DNA of 64,000 bases, taken from contig JAJCZM010000007.1 in NCBI GenBank assembly GCA_029262375.1, forward strand, positions 186,001 through 250,000, read 5' to 3'. How positions within the stretch are numbered: position 1 is the stretch's first letter; every line of letters starts with the position of its first letter. The notes under the pieces were generated by a model. It was not told where the DNA came from. It was given only the letters and a program-made list of their open reading frames with translations, and did no database searches. This document shows, piece after piece, positions 50,642 to 59,167 of this stretch. The stretch is from Deltaproteobacteria bacterium. GTDB lineage: Bacteria > Desulfobacterota > Binatia > UBA1149 > SPBQ01. The translations under genes were made by a program, and so were the position numbers.

Positions 50642-53320
50642 ATGGCAGTGAAACCCGGCGACGCAAACGTTCTCGACAGGAAAATGAAGATCGCATTGGT
50701 GGTCGTCAGTTCGCTGACCATTGTTGCGGTCATCGCCGCTGCACTGCAGGAAAATTACTTCGCGGAGTGGCACGGCTACCGCACGGCCTACGAAGACCTA
50801 CTCGAAGAGACGGCAACCGACGATGCGGGTCGTAACGCACTCGATCTGTTCGATGTCGGCGTAGTTCAGAATTTCGTTCCGGAACTCGACACCGTGGATC
50901 GATGCATCACCTGCCACGCCGGCATCGAAGACCCGCGAATGACCGAGCAAGAACAACCGTTCCGAACCCACCCGGGGCGCTATCTCGAACTGCATGATCA
51001 AACGAAGTTCGGTTGCACGGTCTGCCACGCGGGCCAGGGCCGCGCGACCACGACGGCCGATGCGCACGGGCGCGTTCCGCACTGGGACTGGCCGATGCTC
51101 GAGACACGCTTCACGAAGAGCTCGTGCACGAAATGTCACGCGGAATCGACGCTATACGGCACCGACGGATTCATCGAAAAAGCCGACGGCGGCGATCACG
51201 GTGAATGGGGCGATTGGCTGCTCGCCGACGGCCTGTGGCTCGCGACGGAGCGCGGTTGCATGGGCTGCCACATGGTCGAGGGCAAAGGCGGATCACTCGG
51301 CCCCGATCTCTCGCTCGAGGGCGAAAAGACTCGGCACGATCTCGACTTCAGTCACGTCGATCACGAGGTCGCACGCACGGTACCGGCGTGGCTCGAAGCG
51401 CACTTCCTCGAACCCGGCGCGGTGAGCCCCGGCTCCGTCATGCCTGCGGTTCGCAGCACCAAGGAAGCGGCCGCACTAACGGGCTACATGCTCAGCCGGC
51501 GCCGCAAGCTCGGCGGCGCAGCGATCTACCGAGCAGAAGAAAGCGAAGCGCAGCCGGTTTCCGGCGAGCGGCTCTTTCTACGGTACTGCTCTGCATGTCA
51601 CGGCACTGACGGTCGCCAGACTGAAGTCCCGGGCATCACGACGCCCGGGCTCAACAATCATGACTTCCTTGCGGTCGCCGACGACGACTTCCTGCGCTCG
51701 ATCATCTCGAACGGTCGTAGCGGCACGCGCATGCCCGCTTGGGGCAAGACGGGCGGCAATCTCGATCGCGCAGAGATCGACCGTATCGTCGAGTACATTC
51801 GCGGTTGGGAGCCCTCCGGTGCTTCATTGCGTGACGTCGCGGATGCCCGCGGTGAAGCAAAGCAGGGGCGCGCCTACTACCGAGCGCTGTGCGCCGGCTG
51901 CCACGGAGATCAAGGCGAAGGCGGAATCGGCAATTCGCTTGCCGCACAAACGTTCTTGGCGATCGCCGACGATCGCTTGCTCGCGCAGTCGATCATCGAA
52001 GGACGCCCCGGCACGGCGATGCCTTCCTGGCACCATCTATCCGCGCAGGCGGTCAGTGATCTCATCGCGTATATCCGTTCGTGGCAGCCGGAAGCCCCCT
52101 CGTTCGAAGAAGTGCGGTCCGCCATGTCGCGGGTACCTGCCGATCACAACGCGCGCTTCGGAAAATCGATCTTCGCGAGACAGTGCGCCGGTTGTCATGG
52201 TGCGGACGGGGGCGGGGCAATCGGCCCATCGCTCAAGAGCAACGACTTCCTGCGCATGGTAGACGACCGCTACCTGTATCGTTCGATCGTCGAAGGCAGG
52301 CCGTCCACGGCGATGCCGTCATGGCAGCATCTTTCGGCCGACGACGTCGGCGCGTTGATCAGCTTCCTTCGCACGAAACAGAAGGGACCGGCCTTCCCCG
52401 CGTCATCCATGATCGCGCGCGGCGACTACAACGTCGGGCGAGTTCGCTACGAGCAGGCATGCGCGGGGTGCCACGGTGTCGCCGGCAGCGGCGGCGTAGG
52501 CCCGCAACTCACGAATCCAGTGTTCCTCGATTCGGTAAGCGACGCGGCGCTCAAACGCTGGATCGAACGCGGACGCAGCGGCACGGCCATGATGGGCTTC
52601 TCACCCGAAAGCCAAGGCCCTGTCTCTCTCGACGATAGACAGATCAACGACATCATCGCTTACCTGCGGTTCGAAGGAAGTCGTGAAGACCGAATCGTTC
52701 AGCGTATCGGCATCGGTCGATCCGAAGTCGGCGAGCGCGTGTACGCTGAGAACTGTGCGTCTTGTCACGGCGAGCAAGGCGAAGGCGCCTCCGGGCCGCA
52801 ACTCGCAAACCCTGCGTTCCTCGACACCGTGTCCGACGGCTTCTTGGAAGCGACCATCGTGCTCGGCCGTACCGGGACCGCCATGCAGGCAATGACCCAC
52901 GGCTCCGAAGGCCTCGGTCAACTAGACACCGAAGACGTTCAAGATCTCGTGGCATTCATGCGCTCGTGGGAACAGCCGCGCACGTGGCGCGTTACCAGAC
53001 GCGTGACAGATGTCAGTCCGACGGCCGTTGAAGAAGGCGAACACGCCTACGGTCAGTACTGCGGCGGCTGCCACGGCGGCGACGGCCTAGGATCCGGCGA
53101 AGGCGATGGATCGTTCGCGCCGGCGCTGAACAACCCAGAATTTCTCGCGGCGGCTACCGACGGCTTCCTACTCGCGACCATCGCGCGCGGGCGTGCGGGC
53201 ACCGCCATGCGACCATTCGGCGAAGGCTCCGGCGGCATCGCCGAGCTCTCGTCCGAGACCATTTCCAACATCGTTTCGTTCATTCGCTCGTGGCAACCGG
53301 CGCCGAAAGAAGCCGAGTGA
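50642..53320 (+). CDS. Membrane-anchored decaheme cytochrome c with six tandem mono-heme domains
   Basis: 892 residues, periplasmic, with an uncleaved N-terminal helix (KIALVVVSSLTIVAVIAAAL). Ten CxxCH sites are visible at about residues 88, 125, 162, 206, 316, 417, 515, 607, 705 and 807. The first four are irregular and form an N-terminal tetraheme part. The last six lie in repeats of about 95 residues ending with T-A-M/MPSW Met-ligand segments (GRPGTAMPSWHHLSAQ), i.e. class I cytochrome c domains, probably His/Met ligated. The domains form a long electron wire from the Rieske/cytochrome b toward the molybdoenzyme. A stop-codon-containing 29-bp repeat follows. Confidence 0.93.
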   Translation: MAVKPGDANVLDRKMKIALVVVSSLTIVAVIAAALQENYFAEWHGYRTAYEDLLEETATDDAGRNALDLFDVGVVQNFVPELDTVDRCITCHAGIEDPRMTEQEQPFRTHPGRYLELHDQTKFGCTVCHAGQGRATTTADAHGRVPHWDWPMLETRFTKSSCTKCHAESTLYGTDGFIEKADGGDHGEWGDWLLADGLWLATERGCMGCHMVEGKGGSLGPDLSLEGEKTRHDLDFSHVDHEVARTVPAWLEAHFLEPGAVSPGSVMPAVRSTKEAAALTGYMLSRRRKLGGAAIYRAEESEAQPVSGERLFLRYCSACHGTDGRQTEVPGITTPGLNNHDFLAVADDDFLRSIISNGRSGTRMPAWGKTGGNLDRAEIDRIVEYIRGWEPSGASLRDVADARGEAKQGRAYYRALCAGCHGDQGEGGIGNSLAAQTFLAIADDRLLAQSIIEGRPGTAMPSWHHLSAQAVSDLIAYIRSWQPEAPSFEEVRSAMSRVPADHNARFGKSIFARQCAGCHGADGGGAIGPSLKSNDFLRMVDDRYLYRSIVEGRPSTAMPSWQHLSADDVGALISFLRTKQKGPAFPASSMIARGDYNVGRVRYEQACAGCHGVAGSGGVGPQLTNPVFLDSVSDAALKRWIERGRSGTAMMGFSPESQGPVSLDDRQINDIIAYLRFEGSREDRIVQRIGIGRSEVGERVYAENCASCHGEQGEGASGPQLANPAFLDTVSDGFLEATIVLGRTGTAMQAMTHGSEGLGQLDTEDVQDLVAFMRSWEQPRTWRVTRRVTDVSPTAVEEGEHAYGQYCGGCHGGDGLGSGEGDGSFAPALNNPEFLAAATDGFLLATIARGRAGTAMRPFGEGSGGIAELSSETISNIVSFIRSWQPAPKEAE

Positions 53321-53378
53321 AACAACAGGCGCCGAAAGAAGCCGATTGAGACAACAGGCGCCGACAGAAGCCGATTGA
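53299..53378. repeat. 29-bp tandem repeat duplicating the 3' end of the decaheme gene
   Basis: Two full 29-bp units (53299-53327, 53328-53356) and a third partial unit (53357-53378) each carry GGCGCCGA(A/C)AGAAGCCGA, then TGA. The unit length is not a multiple of three, so the TGA codons fall in all three frames. The unit begins within the last codons of the cytochrome gene and ends before the molybdoenzyme ribosome-binding site. Confidence 0.85.
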
Positions 53379-53392
53379 AATAGGAGATTCCA

Positions 53393-56122
53393 ATGAAGAA
53401 GCTAGACATCCCATGCATCGGACGCCGAGAGTTCTTGCGCTGGTCCGGCGGCGTCGTCGCAGCGGCAAGCGCGTTCTCGGCGTTCCCCGGTGAGTTCGCG
53501 CACGCGGACGATATCATCAAGACCGGAGCCACCGGTGGTGCACGGCGAACGCTTCTTGCAGCCTGTCCCTACTGCGGTGTGGGTTGCGGCACGTTGATCA
53601 CAGCGGAAGGCGATCGCATCACCGGCATCGTCCCCGACAAGCTTCACCCGACGAACAAGGGCGTGCAATGCATCAAGGGGCTCAACGCCCACGAGCCGAT
53701 CTACAAGGATCGTCTCACCCACGTGCTCGTTCGCAAGGACATGTCCGACCCGCTCACCGGTCACGTATCGGCGACGAAGGGACAGTTCGATGACAGCGTC
53801 TTCCATGTCATGCCGTACGACGAAGCGGAAGAACTCGTCGCCGAGAAGATCGCCAACGTCGTCAAAGCACACGGTGGTAACTCGGTCGGCCTGAGCGGAT
53901 CCGGTCAGCTGACGATGGAAGCGCAGTGGATCGAGAACCTCTTGCTCAAGGGCGTGATCGGATCGAACTCGATCGAAGCCAATGCACGCATGTGCATGAC
54001 CTCGGCAGTTACCGGCTACTTCAAATCGTACGGCTCCGACGCACCGCCGACGAGCTACGAAGATCTCGAAGAAGCCGACATGATCACGTTCTGGGGGCAC
54101 AATGCGCGAGAAGCGCACCCGGTGCTGTTCTGGCGTGTCGCCGATCGCAAGGCCGAAGCCGACATTCCGACGGTCGTATCCGATCCGCGCCGCACGGGCA
54201 CCGTGCAGGGCCTGGAGAACATCAACCCGCGCAACTCGCACCACATCGCCACGCTCAACGGCGACATTTCCTATCTCAACGCCATTGCGCACGTCATTCT
54301 CAAGGAGCATCCCGACGCGGTCATGCCCGAGGCATGGCTCGACGAGAACTCCAACGGCTGGCGCGAATACGTAAAGGGCGTGAAGGATCGCTACTCGCCC
54401 GAACAAGTGGTCGAGCAGCTTCGCCCCATCGATCGCGGTCGCGTCACCGTAGACGAGATTCGCAAGGTCGCTGCCGACTGGGCTGCCGCCAGCATCAAGG
54501 GTCGCAAGAACGGTCGCGGCGGCGTGCTCACCTATTGGGGCATCGGCTACAACCAGATGCTTCACGGCCAACACAACACGATTTCGATCATCAATCTGCA
54601 CTTGCTCACCGGCAACCTCGGACGACCGGGCTGCGGAACGCACTCGCAGACCGGTCAGCCGAACGCGATGAGCGAACGCCTGATGGGTGGACTGACGGGT
54701 CGCCTGCCCTTCAACCAACCGATGTCGAACGCCGAGTGGCGCGACTGGATCGCCGACCGCTGGCGTGTGCCACGCGAACGCCTCGAGCAGACCTCGTTGC
54801 TCAAGAACCCCATGGCCATCGGCATGATGGAGCGCGCCATCGAAGGCGATCTCAAAGCCATGTTCTGGATGTACACCACGCACATTCATTTGCCCGATGT
54901 CGAAACGCTCGTGCGTCCGGCACTGACGAAGATGTTCTGCGTCGTGCAAGAGATCTATCGACACGCGCCGAACCTGTTGTACGGAGACGTGATCTTCCCG
55001 GCGATTACCTGGGGCGAATGGACCGGCGGAACCTACATTCAATCCGAACGTCGCGCATACGTCTGCGACGGTGTCGGAGTCGGACGCGACGAGAACGACA
55101 ACGTTCTCACCGAAGCGTTGCCCGACATGGATCTCGCGATCGACAAGTGCAAGTCCATCGCCAAGAAACTAGGTCTGGATGCCGACGCGATCATTCCCTA
55201 CAAGAAGACGATCGAGAACGCGTACGGTCAAAAGTTCTACGACCCTGAAGATGTCTTCGAGGACATCGTCATCGCGTCGAAGGGCTCCGACGCCGACCTC
55301 ACCGGCATGCTCGAGGTACGCGAACGCGACGGCATCGGCCTTTATGACCAGCTACGCAAGCTGCGGGGCATCCAATGGCCGGCTCCCGATTACGATACGG
55401 CTGCCTCTGGCGGAACACAGCGTCGCTACATGCACCAAGAGGGCTGGAAGAACCCGCCATACGCGAACTTCCGGCACCCCGACGGCAAGGCGCGTTTCTT
55501 TCTCTGCGAGCAGGACTACGGAAAGGACGGCGCCAACTTGAAAGAAGTCGCCAAGGCGTTCAGCGTTTACGGCGCGAAAAAGGGAGAAGGCCCGTGGCTC
55601 TACAAGAACCAAGACCTTCTCATCAAAGCGCGCAACCTAGCCCTCACGCCCGAGTACCCGGACATGGACTTCTACGATGACGGGTCGAAAGACCTCGACG
55701 ACGCAAAGTCGGAAGACAAGTACCCGTTCTGGCTCGGACTCGGCATCGTCTACGAGCACTTCCACACGGCCAAAACGATTCGTGACGCCACGACCATGCG
55801 GCTCGTGCCCGAACAGTACGTCGAGGTCAGTGAGAACGACGCGAAGCGGTGGAAGCTCAAAGACGGCGAACGCGTTCGCGTCGTGACACGGCGCTCGAGC
55901 TACGAAGCACGCGTATCCGTCGGCACGAGTTCGATCGTACGCCCGGCACGCAGCGAAGTGCCTGACGGATACATGTTCAGCCCTTGGAACCTTTCGGTCG
56001 CCGACAGCGCCGATCCGAAGAAGAATCGGTGGCTGGTCAACGCCGTGAGCCACCGCGCCTGGGATCCTGTTTCGGGGCAGGCCGACTACAAGAAACTCGC
56101 TGCACGACTCGAACGGATCTGA
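53393..56122 (+). CDS. Tat-exported NapA/Nas-type molybdopterin oxidoreductase
   Basis: 909 residues. The N-terminal signal GRREFLRWSGGVVAAASAFS is Tat-type. The [4Fe-4S] cluster Cys are in CPYCGVGCG (58, 61, 65) and QCIKG (93, followed by Lys95, the electron-transfer Lys of NapA). The Mo ligand is Cys201 in NARMCMTSAVTGYFKSYGSD. GQPNAMSERLMGGLTGRLPF follows where NapA/Nas usually have G-x-R-E-V-G, here S-E-R-L-M-G. The C-terminal AVSHRAWDPVSGQADYKKLA is the nitrate-reductase type. Closest in look to Nap/Nas enzymes, but napB, napC and napD are absent. A nitrate or related oxyanion substrate is inferred. Confidence 0.9.
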   Translation: MKKLDIPCIGRREFLRWSGGVVAAASAFSAFPGEFAHADDIIKTGATGGARRTLLAACPYCGVGCGTLITAEGDRITGIVPDKLHPTNKGVQCIKGLNAHEPIYKDRLTHVLVRKDMSDPLTGHVSATKGQFDDSVFHVMPYDEAEELVAEKIANVVKAHGGNSVGLSGSGQLTMEAQWIENLLLKGVIGSNSIEANARMCMTSAVTGYFKSYGSDAPPTSYEDLEEADMITFWGHNAREAHPVLFWRVADRKAEADIPTVVSDPRRTGTVQGLENINPRNSHHIATLNGDISYLNAIAHVILKEHPDAVMPEAWLDENSNGWREYVKGVKDRYSPEQVVEQLRPIDRGRVTVDEIRKVAADWAAASIKGRKNGRGGVLTYWGIGYNQMLHGQHNTISIINLHLLTGNLGRPGCGTHSQTGQPNAMSERLMGGLTGRLPFNQPMSNAEWRDWIADRWRVPRERLEQTSLLKNPMAIGMMERAIEGDLKAMFWMYTTHIHLPDVETLVRPALTKMFCVVQEIYRHAPNLLYGDVIFPAITWGEWTGGTYIQSERRAYVCDGVGVGRDENDNVLTEALPDMDLAIDKCKSIAKKLGLDADAIIPYKKTIENAYGQKFYDPEDVFEDIVIASKGSDADLTGMLEVRERDGIGLYDQLRKLRGIQWPAPDYDTAASGGTQRRYMHQEGWKNPPYANFRHPDGKARFFLCEQDYGKDGANLKEVAKAFSVYGAKKGEGPWLYKNQDLLIKARNLALTPEYPDMDFYDDGSKDLDDAKSEDKYPFWLGLGIVYEHFHTAKTIRDATTMRLVPEQYVEVSENDAKRWKLKDGERVRVVTRRSSYEARVSVGTSSIVRPARSEVPDGYMFSPWNLSVADSADPKKNRWLVNAVSHRAWDPVSGQADYKKLAARLERI

Positions 56123-56143
56123 GCGGGCGGAGTATCTGACGCA

Positions 56144-56815
56144 ATGCCACCGAAACTGACACGCCGAAATTTTCTAGCGCGCTTGGGCAGCGGCGCGATC
56201 ACCATCGTAGGGATCGCGGGCACCGGGCTGTTCGCCGCGCTCGGCGATGTCGATGACGCCGCAGCCTGTGTGCGACCTCCGGGGGCTCTGCCGGAAGAGG
56301 ACTTCCTCGCCACCTGCATCCGCTGCGGCCGTTGCACCGATGCATGTCCGAACCGCTGCATCACGCCGTTCACCGAAGAAGCCGGGCGCGAATTGGCGTT
56401 GGCGCCGGGAGCACGCCAGTTCGGCACGCCGGTCATCTTCGCACGCCGGCAGGCGTGCATGCTCTGCAACGGCGAACCGGGAGACGGTTTGTTGTGTACG
56501 GAGGCGTGTCCGACGGGCGCGCTCATCCCGACGAAGAAGTCGGCGGTTGCGGTTCAAGAAAGCGTCGATATGGGGACGGCGGTAGTCGATACCACCATCT
56601 GCTACTCGTACAACGGCGCGTCGTGCGGCGCCTGCATCCGCGCCTGCCCCTTCGAAGGCACAGCACTGCGAGCCGGTCTTTGGGAGCGACCGATCGTCGA
56701 TCCCGAAGTCTGCATCGGCTGCGGCTTGTGTGAGCGAAGCTGCGTTCACTATCCGCAAGCGATTCGTATCAAACCGAGCACGGACCGCGATCCGACGACG
56801 AGGGGCCGATCATGA
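56144..56815 (+). CDS. NapG-like periplasmic ferredoxin 1
   Basis: 223 residues. A Tat signal (TRRNFLARLGSGAITIVGIA) precedes four [4Fe-4S] motifs: CIRCGRCTDACPNRC, CMLCNGEPGDGLLCTEACP, CYSYNGASCGACIRACPF and CIGCGLCERSCVHYP. The arrangement is that of NapG/NrfC-type electron carriers, which pass electrons from NapH/quinol toward NapA. It starts 22 bp after the molybdoenzyme gene and overlaps the second ferredoxin gene by ATGA. Two successive NapG paralogues are unusual. Confidence 0.93.
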   Translation: MPPKLTRRNFLARLGSGAITIVGIAGTGLFAALGDVDDAAACVRPPGALPEEDFLATCIRCGRCTDACPNRCITPFTEEAGRELALAPGARQFGTPVIFARRQACMLCNGEPGDGLLCTEACPTGALIPTKKSAVAVQESVDMGTAVVDTTICYSYNGASCGACIRACPFEGTALRAGLWERPIVDPEVCIGCGLCERSCVHYPQAIRIKPSTDRDPTTRGRS

Positions 56816-57498
56816 AGGAGTACAGCAGGCGCGAATTCCTTCGCCGCATGCTCGGTAACACCACGCGCGCCGGTGTCGGCACCGGCATGGTCTACGGTGC
56901 GCTCGAGATGCGCGAAAGCCGTACGCCGCCGCAGGGCATGCGCGGCGATCTCGGCATCGTCAGACCGCCCGGCGCGCAGATCGAGTCCGACTTTCTCTCC
57001 AGTTGCATTCGATGCACCGACTGCGCCGACGCCTGCCCGGCGCAGTGTATTTTGTTCTTCGGACCCGAGGCCGGCGCGCTGCATGGCACGCCGTACATAC
57101 AGACAGACGAGAAGGGCTGCACGCTGTGCATGAAGTGCGGCCCCGCCTGCCCTAGCGAAGCGCTGGCCGTTCTCGAAACGAAAGAAGAGGTGTCGATGGG
57201 GCGCGCCGTCGTCGATGAACGCCTCTGCGTTTCGTTCAATGGAACCGGCGTCTGCGGTGCTTGCCACACGGTATGCCCGCTACGCAATCGCGCCATCATC
57301 CAAGATCACCGCAACCGCCCGAACGTGGACGTGGAGCACTGTACGGGGTGCGGCCTGTGCGAAGAGGTCTGCATCGTACGCGACCGCCGCGCGATTCGTG
57401 TGGTGAGCGGGCGCTTCAACATCTCAGAGCAAGAGCAAGAGCAAGAGCAAGACCGAGAAGAACCGGAACGAGACCAAACCGAGGAAGCCACATCGTGA
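56812..57498 (+). CDS. NapG-like periplasmic ferredoxin 2
   Basis: 228 residues. The N-terminal Tat motif is SRREFLRRMLGNTTRAGVG with a weakly hydrophobic region after it. Four cluster motifs are CIRCTDCADACPAQC, CTLCMKCGPACP, CVSFNGTGVCGACHTVCP and CTGCGLCEEVCIV. It is similar in order to the preceding protein and probably forms a ferredoxin heterodimer. The C-terminus ends in EQEQEQEQDREEPERDQTEE, from a hexanucleotide repeat at 57426-57452. It overlaps the NapH-like gene as GTGA. Confidence 0.93.
   Translation: MKEYSRREFLRRMLGNTTRAGVGTGMVYGALEMRESRTPPQGMRGDLGIVRPPGAQIESDFLSSCIRCTDCADACPAQCILFFGPEAGALHGTPYIQTDEKGCTLCMKCGPACPSEALAVLETKEEVSMGRAVVDERLCVSFNGTGVCGACHTVCPLRNRAIIQDHRNRPNVDVEHCTGCGLCEEVCIVRDRRAIRVVSGRFNISEQEQEQEQDREEPERDQTEEATS
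57426..57452 (+). repeat. Hexanucleotide (AGCAAG)n coding repeat
   Basis: About four copies of AGCAAG or its rotation encode the Glu-Gln run at the C-terminus of ferredoxin 2. Copy number could vary by slippage without changing the frame. Confidence 0.8.
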
Positions 57499-58541
57499 AG
57501 ATCGGCATACGTAAGCTGCAAATCCTTCGCAGGACGGTTCAGATCTCCGTCCTCGTCGGCCTCTTTATGGTCCCGATCATCGCCCGCTATCACAACTACG
57601 CTGCGTCGAACGAGATCGACCGCGTCGTCGAGAAATGGGACGGGACCGCAGCCGGCGCCATGATCTCCACGCTCGACACCGCGATCCGCCTGCTTCCGGG
57701 TGCGGAACACGAGCGCGCGGGAATCATGCAGCGCGACACCGACGCGGCGATCGCGTACGCACAGCAGATCCGCGGCAGCGTCTGGTCGGCCGACATAGGT
57801 CCGCTTTCACTGACCGACCCTCTGGCGGTCGCCGAGAGTTCCCTGGCGAGCAAGAAATTCCCGTGGGTGCTGGCAGTCGGCCTGTTCATTCCGTTGTTGG
57901 CTACGCTCCTACTCGGCCGCGTGTTCTGCTCCTGGATATGCCCGGCAGGGCTCATGTTCGAAATGAACGACAAGCTACGCGGCGTGCTGCGTTTCCTCGA
58001 GCTACCGCCGAGAAACCTGCGCATGGAACGCAGTACGAAGTACGGCCTGCTCGCTGCCGGGCTACTGCTCACAACCGTGCTCGCCGTACCGGTTCTGGGC
58101 TACATCTACCCACCGGCGGTGCTCAGTCGGGAAATTCACGATTTGGTTTTCGCAACGTTCGACCGCGCAGAGCACGGGCGCTTCGGATTCTGGGTCGGCG
58201 GCATGAGCTGGATGACGTTCGTCTTCATGACGATCATTGCGATCGAGCTATTCGTTTCACGCAGATGGTGGTGCCGTTACGTCTGCCCCGGCGGCGGACT
58301 CTACAGTCTGCTCGGAACGTTCCGACCATTGCGAGTAAAACTGAAACACGAGAAGTGCACGGAGTGTGTTCTGTGCGTGGCTGCGTGCCCGATGGGTCTC
58401 AATCCGATGAAGAACGAGATGGGCATGGAGTGCGACAGCTGCGGCGTGTGCATCTCCTCATGCAACGACGACGCGCTCGGATATGCGATTGCGGGGCCAA
58501 GCAAGCCCATCGCGCAAACGTCACCGGAGGCGGGACCATGA
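57495..58541 (+). CDS. NapH-like membrane ferredoxin
   Basis: 348 residues from GTG 57495. Five or so transmembrane helices are separated by cytoplasmic motifs FCSWICPAGLMFEMNDKL and WWCRYVCPGGGLYSLLG (the C-x3-CP pairs of NapH/CcoG-type proteins). A C-terminal two-cluster ferredoxin follows: CTECVLCVAACPMGLNP and CDSCGVCISSC. NapH passes electrons between quinol and the periplasmic ferredoxins. The large periplasmic loop between helices 1 and 2 (about residues 30-125) is longer than in typical NapH and may contact the other subunits. It is coupled to neighbours on both sides. Confidence 0.92.
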   Translation: MKIGIRKLQILRRTVQISVLVGLFMVPIIARYHNYAASNEIDRVVEKWDGTAAGAMISTLDTAIRLLPGAEHERAGIMQRDTDAAIAYAQQIRGSVWSADIGPLSLTDPLAVAESSLASKKFPWVLAVGLFIPLLATLLLGRVFCSWICPAGLMFEMNDKLRGVLRFLELPPRNLRMERSTKYGLLAAGLLLTTVLAVPVLGYIYPPAVLSREIHDLVFATFDRAEHGRFGFWVGGMSWMTFVFMTIIAIELFVSRRWWCRYVCPGGGLYSLLGTFRPLRVKLKHEKCTECVLCVAACPMGLNPMKNEMGMECDSCGVCISSCNDDALGYAIAGPSKPIAQTSPEAGP

Positions 58542-59146
58542 ATTCAACACGAGCTACGCCACTGCTGCGCGCCTTCGTGGGCGCTCTCTTGGTCGTTACC
58601 ATCGCACCGTCATTCGTTCACGCGCATCACATTCTCGGAACACCGCACTACGCGTACGACGAAGACTACCCACAGACCCCGATCCTCACCTACCGCGTCA
58701 ATGCGGGCGAGTACGACGTGAAGATGACGGGCTATCCCGGCAAGCTCGAGCCGGGGCAACGCTGCAGTCTGCACCTGTACATCCACCACAAAGAGTCCGG
58801 CGAGCTTCTCGATGTGCCGGTCACGATGACCGTGACTCAAGATCGATTTCTGCTCGAAGACCCGCTCGTGTATGGACCGATGGAAGCGAGGCTCGACGAG
58901 CGCATCTACAAATACCATCCCCACTTCGAGGCGGAGGCTGACTATCTCATTACCGTCCGTTTCGAGGTCGACGGCGCCGAGTGGTCGATCGATCTGCCGT
59001 TGGTCGTAGGCGAGCCGAAATCCCCTTGGATGATGCTCGGAGCAGGTGCCGGCGGTCTCATGCTGATGCTGCTCGTCGGGCGCGCGATCGCGATCAAGCG
59101 ATCGCGCACGCAACGCCAACGCGTTCTCACGCCGGCGCAACAGTAG
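58538..59146 (+). CDS. Membrane-anchored periplasmic protein of the respiratory cluster
   Basis: 202 residues from ATG 58538, with GGAGG seven bases before it, overlapping the napH-like stop as ATGA. The signal peptide LLRAFVGALLVVTIAPSFVHA is followed by a His/Tyr-rich N-terminus (HAHHILGTPHYAYDEDYPQT). A beta-sandwich domain (YRVNAGEYDVKMTGYPGKLE to EWSIDLPLVVGEPK) is anchored by one C-terminal helix (SPWMMLGAGAGGLMLMLLVG). It resembles FixH/YtkA-like periplasmic domains that chaperone metals during oxidase assembly. Copper or heme handling is possible but unproven. Confidence 0.65.
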   Translation: MNSTRATPLLRAFVGALLVVTIAPSFVHAHHILGTPHYAYDEDYPQTPILTYRVNAGEYDVKMTGYPGKLEPGQRCSLHLYIHHKESGELLDVPVTMTVTQDRFLLEDPLVYGPMEARLDERIYKYHPHFEAEADYLITVRFEVDGAEWSIDLPLVVGEPKSPWMMLGAGAGGLMLMLLVGRAIAIKRSRTQRQRVLTPAQQ

Positions 59147-59167
59147 CCTGCGACCGATCGCCCCGGG

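Noticed and set aside
53402..55042. Long open frame (546 codons) antisense to the molybdoenzyme gene
   Set aside because: It mirrors the codon periodicity of the NapA/Nas-type gene. Its translation has no domain features and overlaps a clearly functional gene throughout.
57635..59146. 503-codon frame running through the NapH-like and downstream genes
   Set aside because: Only its last 202 codons, starting at 58538, are real. The earlier part is an out-of-frame, Arg-rich translation of the NapH-like gene.
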